Position numbers and translations under genes: made by a program
Source: JANNAV01 sp031384695
GTDB lineage: Bacteria > Pseudomonadota > Alphaproteobacteria > Rhodobacterales > Rhodobacteraceae
Direction: 5' to 3'
Assembly (NCBI GenBank): GCA_031384695.1
Contig: JANNAV010000032.1
Coordinates: 1-20,032, forward strand
Length of the DNA: 20,032 nucleotides
Part shown: positions 1 to 7,308 of the stretch, one piece after another
How positions within the stretch are numbered: the first letter of the stretch is position 1
Layout of the letters: every line of letters starts with the position of its first letter
The notes under the pieces: generated by a model
Databases searched by the model: none
What the model was told of the DNA's origin: nothing
Seen by the model: the letters and a program-made list of their open reading frames with translations, nothing else

Positions 1-7
1 AAATAGT

Positions 8-21
8 CCCCCCCCCCCCCC
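8..21. repeat. C14 homopolymer tract
   Basis: An uninterrupted run of 14 C residues lies at the window edge, followed by CGCCTTC and a short unique stretch before the hairpin array. Runs of this length are prone to replication slippage and to sequencing error, so the exact length is uncertain. No coding function can be assigned. Confidence 0.8.
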
Positions 22-47
22 GCCTTCTTTACTGCGAAACAATCCCC

Positions 48-180
48 GGGGGGTGGGGGGGTGTGAACCCCCCCCTCTTTGGCTCGGGTGCGGGGGTGTG
101 AAACCCCCGCTCTTTGGCTCGGGTGCGGGGGTGTGAAACCCCCGCTCTTTGGCGCTGGGTGCGGGGGTGTGAAACCCCAC
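48..180 (+). repeat. Tandem array of four G/C hairpins (35-36 bp period)
   Basis: Four consecutive units share a core of GCGGGGGT, loop GTGAA, ACCCCCGC, then TCTTTGG. The two central units are perfect 8-bp stems with 5-nt loops (90-110 and 125-145), each followed by TCTTT. The first (55-75) is a pure G7/C8 stem with loop TGTGAA and also ends in TCTTT. The last (about 164-178) is degenerate, with a 5-bp GGGGT/ACCCC stem, and has no T run. The spacing is 35 bp between units 2 and 3 and 36 bp between 3 and 4. Read on the plus strand, each intact unit looks like a short intrinsic terminator. The only gene seen here, rnd, runs towards the array on the other strand, where no U-run follows the stems. 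The array may therefore end a plus-strand gene lying left of the window. Confidence 0.75.
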
Positions 181-204
181 GGCCCCGAAACGGCGCCATT
201 GCCC

Positions 205-1374
205 CTAAAGCACCACCACCCGCACCTCATGGCCCTTGGCCGAAAGTGCTATCTCGCCCCGGCACAGCCGCAACGCATCGCTGCCGAATGCCTCGGCCCG
301 CCAGCCTTTCAGCGCGTCCATCCCCCGCTCGCCCGCGGCAATCGCATCCAGCTCTCCGGCCGAGGCGATCAGCCGTGGCGCCACCCCCAAAGCCTCGGAT
401 TTCGCCTTCAGCAGCACCCGCAGCAGGTCGGCCAGTGCCGGGTTCACCTGCAACTGCTCGCGGCTGCTGTCGGCTTTGGGCAAATCCTCGGGCTTCATCT
501 CGGCCGCCACCTTGATGGCCCCCAAAATCCCCTCGGCAATCTCGGGCTTCCTGCCCTCGCGCATCAACATGCGCGAGCGGCCCAACTCCTCAAGCGTGGT
601 CGGCCGCGTCGAGGCCAGTTCCAGCAGCGCGTCATCCTTCATCACCCGGCTGCGTGGCACGTTCTGCGCCTGCGCATAGGCCTCCCGAAACCGCGCCAAC
701 TCCTTGACCATCGCCAGAAACCGCCCAGACGTCGTGCGCGTCTTCACCCGCAGCCACGCCTCATCGGGATGAATGGTATAGGTGGCAGGATCGGTCAGGA
801 TCGCCAACTCCTCCTCCACCCACCCCTGCCGGCCGTTCCTGGCCAGCGTTGCCGCCAGAAACTCGTAGATCACCCGCAGATGCGTCACATCGGCCAGCGC
901 GTAATCCTGCTGCGCCACCGTCAACGGCCGCCGCGACCAGTCGGTAAACCGCGAGGTCTTGTCGAGATCCTGCTTGGCGATCTTCTTCACCAGCGTCTCG
1001 TACCCCACCTGCTCGCCAAAGCCGCAAACCATCGCGGCGATCTGGGTGTCGAACAACGGCTTGGGAAAGCAATCGCCCTCGACAAAGAAAATCTCCAGAT
1101 CCTGCCGGGCTGCGTGAAACACCTTCACCGTCGCCTCGTGGCGGAACAGATCGTAAAGCGGCGCCACCGACATCGCCTCGCCCTCGATCGGGTCCACCAG
1201 CACCGCGTCACCACCCGCCCCCGGCCCGGAATTTGGCAGCGCCATCTGGATCAGGCACAGCTTGGACCAATAGGTCCGCTCGCGCAGAAACTCGGTGTCG
1301 ATGGTCACGTAGGCCTGGGCTTTGGCGGCGGTGCAAAAGGCTGCAAGCTCTTCGGTCGTGGTGATGGTTCTCAT
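205..1374 (-). CDS. rnd: Ribonuclease D
   Basis: This is a 3'-5' exoribonuclease of the DEDDy family that trims tRNA precursors and other structured RNAs in the cytoplasm. The 389-residue product has the usual RNase D length. The Exo I motif is TIDTEF (D26, E28), Exo II is FHAARQDLEIF (D92), and Exo III is the Y158-x3-D162 pattern in DYALADVTH. A C-terminal HRDC-type region follows. I chose the ATG at 1374 because the product then begins MRTITTTEEL, as in relatives, and GGAAG lies upstream; an extension to 1410 would add 12 unsupported residues. It lies 82 bp after trgB on the same strand, with a plausible promoter in the gap, so it may be transcribed alone. Downstream it runs into the hairpin array. 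Confidence 0.95.
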   Translation of the reverse strand: MRTITTTEELAAFCTAAKAQAYVTIDTEFLRERTYWSKLCLIQMALPNSGPGAGGDAVLVDPIEGEAMSVAPLYDLFRHEATVKVFHAARQDLEIFFVEGDCFPKPLFDTQIAAMVCGFGEQVGYETLVKKIAKQDLDKTSRFTDWSRRPLTVAQQDYALADVTHLRVIYEFLAATLARNGRQGWVEEELAILTDPATYTIHPDEAWLRVKTRTTSGRFLAMVKELARFREAYAQAQNVPRSRVMKDDALLELASTRPTTLEELGRSRMLMREGRKPEIAEGILGAIKVAAEMKPEDLPKADSSREQLQVNPALADLLRVLLKAKSEALGVAPRLIASAGELDAIAAGERGMDALKGWRAEAFGSDALRLCRGEIALSAKGHEVRVVVL

Positions 1375-1421
1375 TACTGGCGCTTCCACTTCCGCGAGCC
1401 ACGGGGGCATCCCGCTTGCCC

Positions 1422-1450
1422 GCTATAGGGGGGCGCGGGCGAAATGAAAA
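1422..1450 (-). promoter_or_regulatory. Candidate sigma70 promoter for rnd
   Basis: On the minus strand TTTTCA (1450-1445) is followed after 17 bases by TATAGC (1427-1422), about 45 bases before the rnd start codon. The spacing is ideal but the -35 matches only four of six consensus positions. It lies wholly between trgB and rnd. Confidence 0.4.
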
Positions 1451-1456
1451 GCCCCG

Positions 1457-2563
1457 CTACCGCAACCCCGCACGTTCGCGCTGCAACCACAGCGCCGTCA
1501 GGATCAGCGGCGCATTCGCCACCTCGCCCGAGGCGACAAGCGCCATCAATGCCTCAAAACTCACCAGATGGCCGCGAATATCCTCGGCCTCATGCGCCAC
1601 GCCAAACACCCCCGCCACCCCGTCCGGCAGATCGCACAAGGCAACATAGGAGTAGAGATATTCCGAAACCGCCGCCGTGCTGGGATAATACTGCGCCACT
1701 GCCAGCAATTCGCCCAAGCTCAGCCCCGCTTCCTCAAACGCTTCGCGCCGCGCCGCGTCTTCCGGCGTCTCGCCCGCGTCAATCCGCCCGGCAATCGGCT
1801 CGATCTGCCAGGCTTGCGCGTCGCCCCGCGCAAACGGCCCCACCCGGAACTGCTCGATCAGCAGCACCCGGTCGCGGACCGGATCATAGGGCAGCACCGT
1901 CACCGCATCGGCGGCAATAAAGGCCGCTCGCAGCACCTCGCGGCTCATCGCGCCATCAAAGCGGCGAAAGCGCAGATCGTATTCCTCCACCGCAAAGAAC
2001 TTCGCATAAGGTTCGCGCCGCGCCCGCACCGCCACATCCCCCAGCCCCGGGCGATAGCGCAACGCGCCCGCCCCATCCTCCGCCGCCCGCACCCGGCTTG
2101 CCCCCCGCGCCAGCATCGCGCCATAGCGCGCCCGCACCTCGGCCCCCGGCTTCACGCCAAACTGCACCATGAAATCGCCCGCCGTGGCCACCGCCAAAGC
2201 GCCAAACCGCGCCTGCCAATCGGCCAGCATCCAGCGCGCTCCTACCCGCCATTGCGCCAGATCCGGCACGAACACCCGCGCGGCCACCGCATACTGCGCC
2301 AACAGAACCTCGACCTCCTCGCACCGTGTCACAAAACTGCCCGCGTAATACTCCAGCCGCCGGATATCCTCCGCCACCATATCCCGCACCACCACCCCAG
2401 GTGCCACAGCCCCCGCCTGCAGCACCATCAGCGGAAACGCCTGCCCCTCGGCCCAGAACGTTGCCCGGCCCGGCAGCACTGCCGCCTCGGCCACCACCGC
2501 ACGCCCCAACACCACCTCCAGCAAAGGCGCATGGCAGAGCGAGCCGAAAAAGAAGTAATTCAC
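1457..2563 (-). CDS. trgB: TrgB: GGCT-like domain fused to Nudix hydrolase
   Basis: The C-terminal half is an ADP-ribose pyrophosphatase-type Nudix hydrolase with an exact Nudix box (G-x5-E-x7-REAFEEAGL, about residues 259-281), expected to hydrolyse ADP-ribose or a similar nucleoside diphosphate. The N-terminal part begins NYFFFGSLCHAPLLE and contains LEYYAGS, the pattern of gamma-glutamylcyclotransferase/AIG2-like folds. This two-domain layout is that of TrgB, a product linked to tellurite resistance in Rhodobacter sphaeroides. The start is uncertain: GTG at 2563 places the beta-strand NYFFFGSL at the N-terminus as expected, while ATG at 2617 or 2629 would overlap trgA and add a non-conserved leader. 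It is probably translated from the same mRNA as trgA, whose stop is 29 bases upstream. The true substrate and the link to tellurite are not shown by sequence. Confidence 0.85.
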   Translation of the reverse strand: MNYFFFGSLCHAPLLEVVLGRAVVAEAAVLPGRATFWAEGQAFPLMVLQAGAVAPGVVVRDMVAEDIRRLEYYAGSFVTRCEEVEVLLAQYAVAARVFVPDLAQWRVGARWMLADWQARFGALAVATAGDFMVQFGVKPGAEVRARYGAMLARGASRVRAAEDGAGALRYRPGLGDVAVRARREPYAKFFAVEEYDLRFRRFDGAMSREVLRAAFIAADAVTVLPYDPVRDRVLLIEQFRVGPFARGDAQAWQIEPIAGRIDAGETPEDAARREAFEEAGLSLGELLAVAQYYPSTAAVSEYLYSYVALCDLPDGVAGVFGVAHEAEDIRGHLVSFEALMALVASGEVANAPLILTALWLQRERAGLR

Positions 2564-2592
2564 CCCCGCGCCAAGGCTTACGCCCGCATGGC

Positions 2593-3048
2593 TCACGGCC
2601 ACCGCCGCCCCGCCCATTCCGCAGCCCATCCCGCCAGAAACCCGCCCAGCACCAGCGCCAAAGGCATCTGCGGCGTCACCATCATCTTGCCATAAAACAG
2701 CATCACGTCAAAGATTGCGACCACCGCCTCCATCGGCCCGTCATAGATCTGCTGCATCGACCGTTTCAGCATCTCCCTGATCGAAAAGCCCAGAAGCACA
2801 AAGAAAAAGATGGTGGCCGACGTGCGCACCCCCGATCCCATCGCGCCGTAATAGCCGCGCCCTACCAAACCCCCCATCACCAGCCAGCCACACAGCACCC
2901 CGATAACCGCCGAAACCTCGCGAAACCCCTTGGTCTGGGTGCCCTCCGGCAGCGACGGGATGAACACATGCGCGGCCGTAAACGCCACCATCCCAAAGGC
3001 AATGGCCGCCACAAGCTTGGCGGCGGTTGGCATCGGCGTTCTGTGCAA
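2593..3048 (-). CDS. trgA: TrgA family membrane protein
   Basis: This small integral membrane protein of about 150 residues has roughly four hydrophobic segments (AAKLVAAIAFGMVAFTAAHV, AVIGVLCGWLVMGGLVG, ATIFFFVLLGFS and a C-terminal LALVLGGFLAGWAA). It resembles TrgA, encoded with TrgB at a tellurite-resistance locus of R. sphaeroides; its biochemical role is unknown. The start is a choice. TTG at 3048 has AGGGAG six bases upstream, while ATG at 3033 gives the more usual N-terminus MPTAAKL but has no ribosome-binding site. It follows the methyltransferase gene by 12 bases, consistent with one operon. Confidence 0.85.
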   Translation of the reverse strand: MHRTPMPTAAKLVAAIAFGMVAFTAAHVFIPSLPEGTQTKGFREVSAVIGVLCGWLVMGGLVGRGYYGAMGSGVRTSATIFFFVLLGFSIREMLKRSMQQIYDGPMEAVVAIFDVMLFYGKMMVTPQMPLALVLGGFLAGWAAEWAGRRWP

Positions 3049-3060
3049 GGGCGGCTCCCT

Positions 3061-4290
3061 TCAGTTGGGGCGGGTCACGGTAATCTGCGTCACATCGCAG
3101 TTTCCGCCCTCGAAGGCTCCGGCGCAAGAGGTAAGGTAAAAGTTCCACATCCGCCGGAACCGGTCATCAAAGCCCATCCGCGCCACATCGGCCCATTTGC
3201 CGTTGAACGCCTCATGCCAGCGCCGCAAGGTCTGGCTGTAACTCGCCCCGAACTCGATCGACGCGCCAAGCCGCAGGCCCGCCCGCTCCACCTCGCGCGC
3301 AAGCACGGCGGGTGAGGGCAGCATTCCCCCCGGAAAGATGTATTTCTGAATAAAATCAATACTCTTTCGGTAACCCTCAAAACGCTCGTTCGGCACCGTG
3401 ATGATCTGCAACGTCGCATTCTTGCCCGGCTTCAACCGATCCCGCAGGGTCTGAAAATACACCGGCCAGTATTTTTCACCCACCGCCTCGAACATCTCGA
3501 TCGAGGCGATGCCGTCATAAACCCCGCGCTCATCGCGGTAGTCCTGCATCTTGATCTCCACCTGCCCAGCCAGCCCCGCGCGTTGCATCCGTGCCACAGC
3601 ATAATCATGTTGCGCCTGCGAAATCGTCAGGCCGGTTACCCGCAGCCCCCGCTCGCGCGCCGCATATTCGGCAAACCCGCCCCAGCCACAGCCGATTTCC
3701 AGCACATGATCCCCCGGCACCGCCCCCATCTGATCCACCATCGAGGCATATTTCTGCACCTGCGCCCGTTCCAGACTTTCCTGCCCGCTTTGAAAAAGCG
3801 CCGAGGAATAGGTCATGGTGTCGTCAAGCCACAGCCGATAAAAATCATTGCCCAGATCATAGTGCCGCGCGATGTTGCGGCGCGCCTGACTGCGGCTGTT
3901 GGATTGCAGCCAGAACCGCAAACGCTCGAACGCCCGCACCAGCCCGATACCGGGAAAGCCTGAATAAACACTGTCGTTATCCTCGTGAACAAGGTCCATG
4001 AAGGCCTGCAAATCCGGTGTGCTCCACCAGCCATCAAGATAGGCTTCGCAAAACCCCAGATCGCCCTCGCGGATCATCCTTGCGAACAGATCGGGGTTGT
4101 GGATATCCATCTCCGCCACCGGGCCGGGGTTCGCCCCTTCGATGCGAAAGCGCCGCCCGTCGGGCAACACAAAATCCAGACGGCCGTTTTGCAGCTTTTG
4201 CGCCACCTCATAGGCCGAGGCGAAATAGCGTGGCAGGCCGGTCTGGCCCTTTGTTGAGGTCAGAACGGTGGTTGAGGTCAGGACAGTCAT
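3061..4290 (-). CDS. cfaA: Cyclopropane-fatty-acid-synthase family SAM methyltransferase (CfaA/UfaM-like)
   Basis: The 409-residue protein transfers a methyl or methylene group from S-adenosylmethionine to unsaturated acyl chains in membrane phospholipids. The SAM-binding motif LEIGCGWGG is at residues 197-205, with family blocks HYDLGNDFY (143-151), QDYRD (249-253), IEMFEAVGEKYW and QKYIFPGGMLPS. Compared by eye with E. coli Cfa, the active-site Glu (E268) and Tyr (Y351) are kept. The Cys and His that help hold bicarbonate appear to be Ser (S163) and Gln (Q295). In R. sphaeroides the sigmaE-controlled neighbour of phrA (RSP_2144, from memory) methylates vaccenate as the first step of furan fatty acid synthesis instead of making cyclopropane, so this gene may be its orthologue. 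An 18-bp imperfect tandem duplication at the start codes TVLTST twice. A GGGGGG run precedes the ATG. Confidence 0.9.
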   Translation of the reverse strand: MTVLTSTTVLTSTKGQTGLPRYFASAYEVAQKLQNGRLDFVLPDGRRFRIEGANPGPVAEMDIHNPDLFARMIREGDLGFCEAYLDGWWSTPDLQAFMDLVHEDNDSVYSGFPGIGLVRAFERLRFWLQSNSRSQARRNIARHYDLGNDFYRLWLDDTMTYSSALFQSGQESLERAQVQKYASMVDQMGAVPGDHVLEIGCGWGGFAEYAARERGLRVTGLTISQAQHDYAVARMQRAGLAGQVEIKMQDYRDERGVYDGIASIEMFEAVGEKYWPVYFQTLRDRLKPGKNATLQIITVPNERFEGYRKSIDFIQKYIFPGGMLPSPAVLAREVERAGLRLGASIEFGASYSQTLRRWHEAFNGKWADVARMGFDDRFRRMWNFYLTSCAGAFEGGNCDVTQITVTRPN

Positions 4291-4327
4291 TTACCCCCCG
4301 GGGTGATTTTCGTGTTAAAAGTCATGC

Positions 4328-5761
4328 TCATGCCGTCTCTTTTACGCCCTTCGACGCGGCCAGCGCCGCCAGCGCCCGCGCCCGCCCCTCCGCCAACTCT
4401 ACCACGGGGCGCGCGGGGTAGGCATCACCGGCCCGCAAACCCCAGGCCCGCGGCACCGCCGCGAAATAGGCCAGTGCCTCCGGCCCCGCCGCGCCCATGT
4501 ACCCGGCAATGAACCGCCGACGATAGCTGCTGTCGGCGTCGAACTTTTCGGCCTGGGTTTCAGGGTTGAACACCCGGAAATAGGGCGCGGCATCCGGCCC
4601 CGATCCCGCCACCCATTGCCAGCCCATCGCATTGGAAGCCACATCCCAATCGGTCAGGCATTCGGCGAACCAGTCGCGCCCCACCCGCCAGTCGGTCAGC
4701 AGATGCTTGGTCAGGTAACTGCCGACAATCATCCGCGCCCGGTTGTGCATCCGCCCCGTCACATACATCTCGCGCATCGCCGCATCGACAAACGGCTCGC
4801 CCGTCATCCCCCGCCGCCAGCGTTCGGCGTCGGCATTATCGCCGCGCCACGGGAAATTCTCCCACCCCTCGCGCCAACTGGCAGTCAGGATATGGGGCGA
4901 ATGATACATCAGATGATAGGCAAACTCGCGCCAGACCAGCTCTTTCAGGAAATGCTCCGCTCCCGCCGCGCCCTCCTGCATGGCGCGAAACCCCGCGTGC
5001 CAGATGCTGCGCGGCCCGATCTCGCCCCATGCCAGATTCTCGGAAAGGCCCGAGGTCGCCCCCACGTCACCCGGAAAATCCCGCGCCTGCCGGTAGTGCC
5101 GCACCGGCCCCGCGATGAATTCCTCCAGTCGCGCCAGTGCCGCCGCCGCGCCCACCCGCTGATAGGGCCGCACCACACCCGCCCCCCGCCGCATCCGCGC
5201 CGCCATCCGCCAATCGGCGAGAGCATCACTTGCAGGCCAAACCGCAGGGCCAGGCCATGCCAGCGGGGCCGCAACCGCCGCCGCCACCGGCCGATGCCGC
5301 ACCGCATTCCAGAACGGCGTGTAAACCTTGTAAAACCCGCCTTGCCCCGTCGCCACATCCATCGGCTCGAACAACAGATGCCCGGCGTGGCTTTCCGCCC
5401 GCACGCCGCCCGCCCTGAGGCCCGCCTTCACCGCCACATCCCGCGCCATCGCCTGCGGGTCATAAAGCCGCTGCCACATCACCGCCGCAGCCCCGGTTTC
5501 CGCCACCAGCCCCTGCAACACCGCCAAAGCCTCGCCCCGGCGCAGGATCAACCGCGCGCCCAGCTTCGCAAGCGAAGCCGCCAGTGCCTCAACCGCCAAC
5601 CCCAGCCGCCAAAACGCCGCCGCCCCAAGGCTTTCGGTCGCTGCGTCCAATATGAACACCGGCACCACTGGCCGCGCCTCGGCCAAAGCCTGCGCCAGCA
5701 TCGGGTGATCACCCAGCCGCAGATCGCGGCGGAACCAGACTATCAGGGGGCTTTCGGTCAT
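4328..5761 (-). CDS. phrA: Deoxyribodipyrimidine photo-lyase (class I)
   Basis: This is a light-driven repair enzyme for UV-induced cyclobutane pyrimidine dimers, of the FAD-containing cryptochrome/photolyase family. The N-terminus PLIVWFRRDLRLGDHP is the alpha/beta chromophore-binding domain. The FAD domain shows GMTGEPFVDAAMREM, GRMHNRARM, the DWDVASNAMGWQW tryptophan region and GSGPDAAPYFRVFNP, all typical of class I CPD photolyases. Length is 477 residues, which is normal. I prefer the ATG at 5761 over that at 5776: GAAGAG lies just upstream, and the proposed sigmaE -10 element ends at 5784, so a start at 5776 would leave almost no leader. It is first in a run with cfaA, trgA and trgB, with gaps of 37 and 12 bases and then 29 bases or overlap. 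Confidence 0.95.
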   Translation of the reverse strand: MTESPLIVWFRRDLRLGDHPMLAQALAEARPVVPVFILDAATESLGAAAFWRLGLAVEALAASLAKLGARLILRRGEALAVLQGLVAETGAAAVMWQRLYDPQAMARDVAVKAGLRAGGVRAESHAGHLLFEPMDVATGQGGFYKVYTPFWNAVRHRPVAAAVAAPLAWPGPAVWPASDALADWRMAARMRRGAGVVRPYQRVGAAAALARLEEFIAGPVRHYRQARDFPGDVGATSGLSENLAWGEIGPRSIWHAGFRAMQEGAAGAEHFLKELVWREFAYHLMYHSPHILTASWREGWENFPWRGDNADAERWRRGMTGEPFVDAAMREMYVTGRMHNRARMIVGSYLTKHLLTDWRVGRDWFAECLTDWDVASNAMGWQWVAGSGPDAAPYFRVFNPETQAEKFDADSSYRRRFIAGYMGAAGPEALAYFAAVPRAWGLRAGDAYPARPVVELAEGRARALAALAASKGVKETA

Positions 5762-5783
5762 TACACTCTTCGTCATTTCAACC

Positions 5784-5812
5784 TGTTACGCGGGGCAAAT
5801 CCAAACGGATCA
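5784..5812 (-). promoter_or_regulatory. RpoE (sigmaE/ECF11)-type promoter before phrA
   Basis: On the minus strand TGATCC (5812-5807) is followed after 18 bases by TAACA (5788-5784), inside the 66-81 base gap between the aminotransferase gene and phrA. The R. sphaeroides RpoE/ChrR singlet-oxygen sigma factor is known to use TGATC(C)-N18-TAAGA-like promoters, and phrA and cfaA are known members of its regulon. A transcript starting 6-8 bases after the -10 would have a leader of about 16-19 bases with GAAGAG before the ATG at 5761. The one departure is C for G in the -10. Confidence 0.7.
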
Positions 5813-5842
5813 CGCCCGCGCCAGATAATCAACGAACTGTGA

Positions 5843-7075
5843 TCAAAGTGCCCGGTCCAGCGCCGCAATCAAGCGCACCACATCATCCGCCCCGGTGTAA
5901 TGCACCATGCTCAGCCGCAAAACACCCTGCGCAAGGTCAATCCCCATCGCCGCCAACGGCCTGACCGCATAGAAATCCCCCGCCCAGCAGGCAATCCCGT
6001 CGCGCCCCAGCGCCTCCGATACCGGCTCGGCCGCGCGGTCCAGCGCCACCGCCACAGTAGGCGCCCGGTCCTCCCCCCGGCGCGGCCCCAAAAGCCGCAG
6101 ATCATTGCGCCCCGCCAGATAATCCAGCAAGGGCGCCACCACCTCCACCTCCTGCGCCCGCATCAGATCATGCACCGCCCGGTTCCTGTCCAAAGCGTCC
6201 GCGCCCGCCGCAAAATGATGCGCATAAACCGCGTCGATGTAATCCACCATCCCCGCACAAGCGGCAATCTGCGCATGATCCGGCCCCGCCGGCGTGAACC
6301 GCTTGTAAAGCGATCCTGCGTTGAACGAATGCCCCTGCGCCGGCAACTCGGCCCCGAAATCTTCCGCGATCACCATGATCCCCTGATGCGGGCCGTAAGT
6401 TTTATAGGCTGAAAACAGATACACATCGCACCCCAGCGCCGCAAAATCCGGGAACCCGTGTGGCGCATAACTCACCCCGTCCACCACCGTCCGCGCCCCC
6501 GCAGCCCGCGCCATCGCACAGATCGCTGCCACATCATTGATCTCGGCCACCACGTTCGAGCAATGCGGAAACGCCACCAGCTTTACCTTGCCATCCGCCA
6601 GCAGCCCTGCCAGATCGGCCGGATCAAGATGCCCCGTGTCCGGGTCAATCCGCCACTCGCGCACTTCAATTCCCTCATCGGCCAGCCGCCGCCATACCCC
6701 CGAATTGGCCTCATGATCCTGATTTGTAACCACAATCGCCGCCTTCGCCCCGCGCAGCCACAGCCGCACCGCCTGCGCCAGCACGTAAGTATTGGCGCTG
6801 GTCGATGGCCCGAACGAGACCTGCGGCCCCGCCACCCCCATCATCGCCGCCAGCCTTGTGCGCGCCTCGTCCATCTCGGCTCCACCCGCCTGCGCGCCGG
6901 GATAAGGCCCGTAAGGCTGCACCTTGCGCTCCACATAAAACCGGTGCAGCCGGTCCACCACCTGCCGGCACGGGTAAGACCCGCCCGCGTTCTCGAAAAA
7001 CGCATGGCCCACCAACTGTGGCTCGGAAAACGCCGGAAACTGGCTGCGCACGAAATCAAGATCAAGCTGGCTCAT
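5843..7075 (-). CDS. Class V aminotransferase, cysteine desulfurase-like
   Basis: This PLP-dependent fold-type I enzyme has the aminotransferase class V/cysteine desulfurase layout. The Schiff-base lysine is K225 in SAYKTYGPHQG, the cofactor-binding Asp is D199 in VVDGVSYAPH, and the His stacking on the ring is H121 in NQDHEAN; PHCSNVVAEIN is also characteristic. The DGVSYAPH pattern fits the VC1184-like branch (TIGR01976), whose substrate is not established, and not housekeeping IscS/SufS. The 410-residue length is normal. The ATG at 7075 has GGGGGA upstream and gives MSQLDLDFVRSQFPAF; starting at 7141 would add a glycine-rich leader. It is upstream of phrA on the same strand but the sigmaE-type promoter between them suggests separate control. 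No Fe-S scaffold or selenium genes are nearby. Confidence 0.88.
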   Translation of the reverse strand: MSQLDLDFVRSQFPAFSEPQLVGHAFFENAGGSYPCRQVVDRLHRFYVERKVQPYGPYPGAQAGGAEMDEARTRLAAMMGVAGPQVSFGPSTSANTYVLAQAVRLWLRGAKAAIVVTNQDHEANSGVWRRLADEGIEVREWRIDPDTGHLDPADLAGLLADGKVKLVAFPHCSNVVAEINDVAAICAMARAAGARTVVDGVSYAPHGFPDFAALGCDVYLFSAYKTYGPHQGIMVIAEDFGAELPAQGHSFNAGSLYKRFTPAGPDHAQIAACAGMVDYIDAVYAHHFAAGADALDRNRAVHDLMRAQEVEVVAPLLDYLAGRNDLRLLGPRRGEDRAPTVAVALDRAAEPVSEALGRDGIACWAGDFYAVRPLAAMGIDLAQGVLRLSMVHYTGADDVVRLIAALDRAL

Positions 7076-7308
7076 CATATCCCCCAAAACATCTCCCCCA
7101 ACATCGCCGCCAATCCCGCCTTTGGCAACCGCCCCGAACACAATCGTTTGATCAAAATTTGGGCGCTTTACCCTACGGCACCCTTGAATTGCCGCTCTGC
7201 CCTGACAAAGTGTATTGAAGGTCTGGAGCCCGGCCCCTCACCCGGCTAGCCTTGGCGCATCATAGGGGCAGACCAAAGACCCCGACACCATAACCTACGG
7301 GAGCATTC

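Noticed and set aside
79..515. Repeat-containing reading frames (ARVRGCETPALW units) at the left edge
   Set aside because: The repeated peptide comes from the tandem hairpin DNA; the frames continue antisense to rnd and have no start signal.
1568..2695. Long plus-strand open frame (375 codons) opposite trgB and trgA
   Set aside because: It is rich in Arg, His and Pro and has no family pattern; it mirrors the GC-rich codons of the real minus-strand genes. The same holds for the plus-strand frames at 79-1428 and 4616-5842.
7147..7156. TTTGATCAAA palindrome resembling an FNR box
   Set aside because: An FNR/FnrL site needs four bases between TTGAT and ATCAA; here the half-sites overlap, so it is not a valid box.
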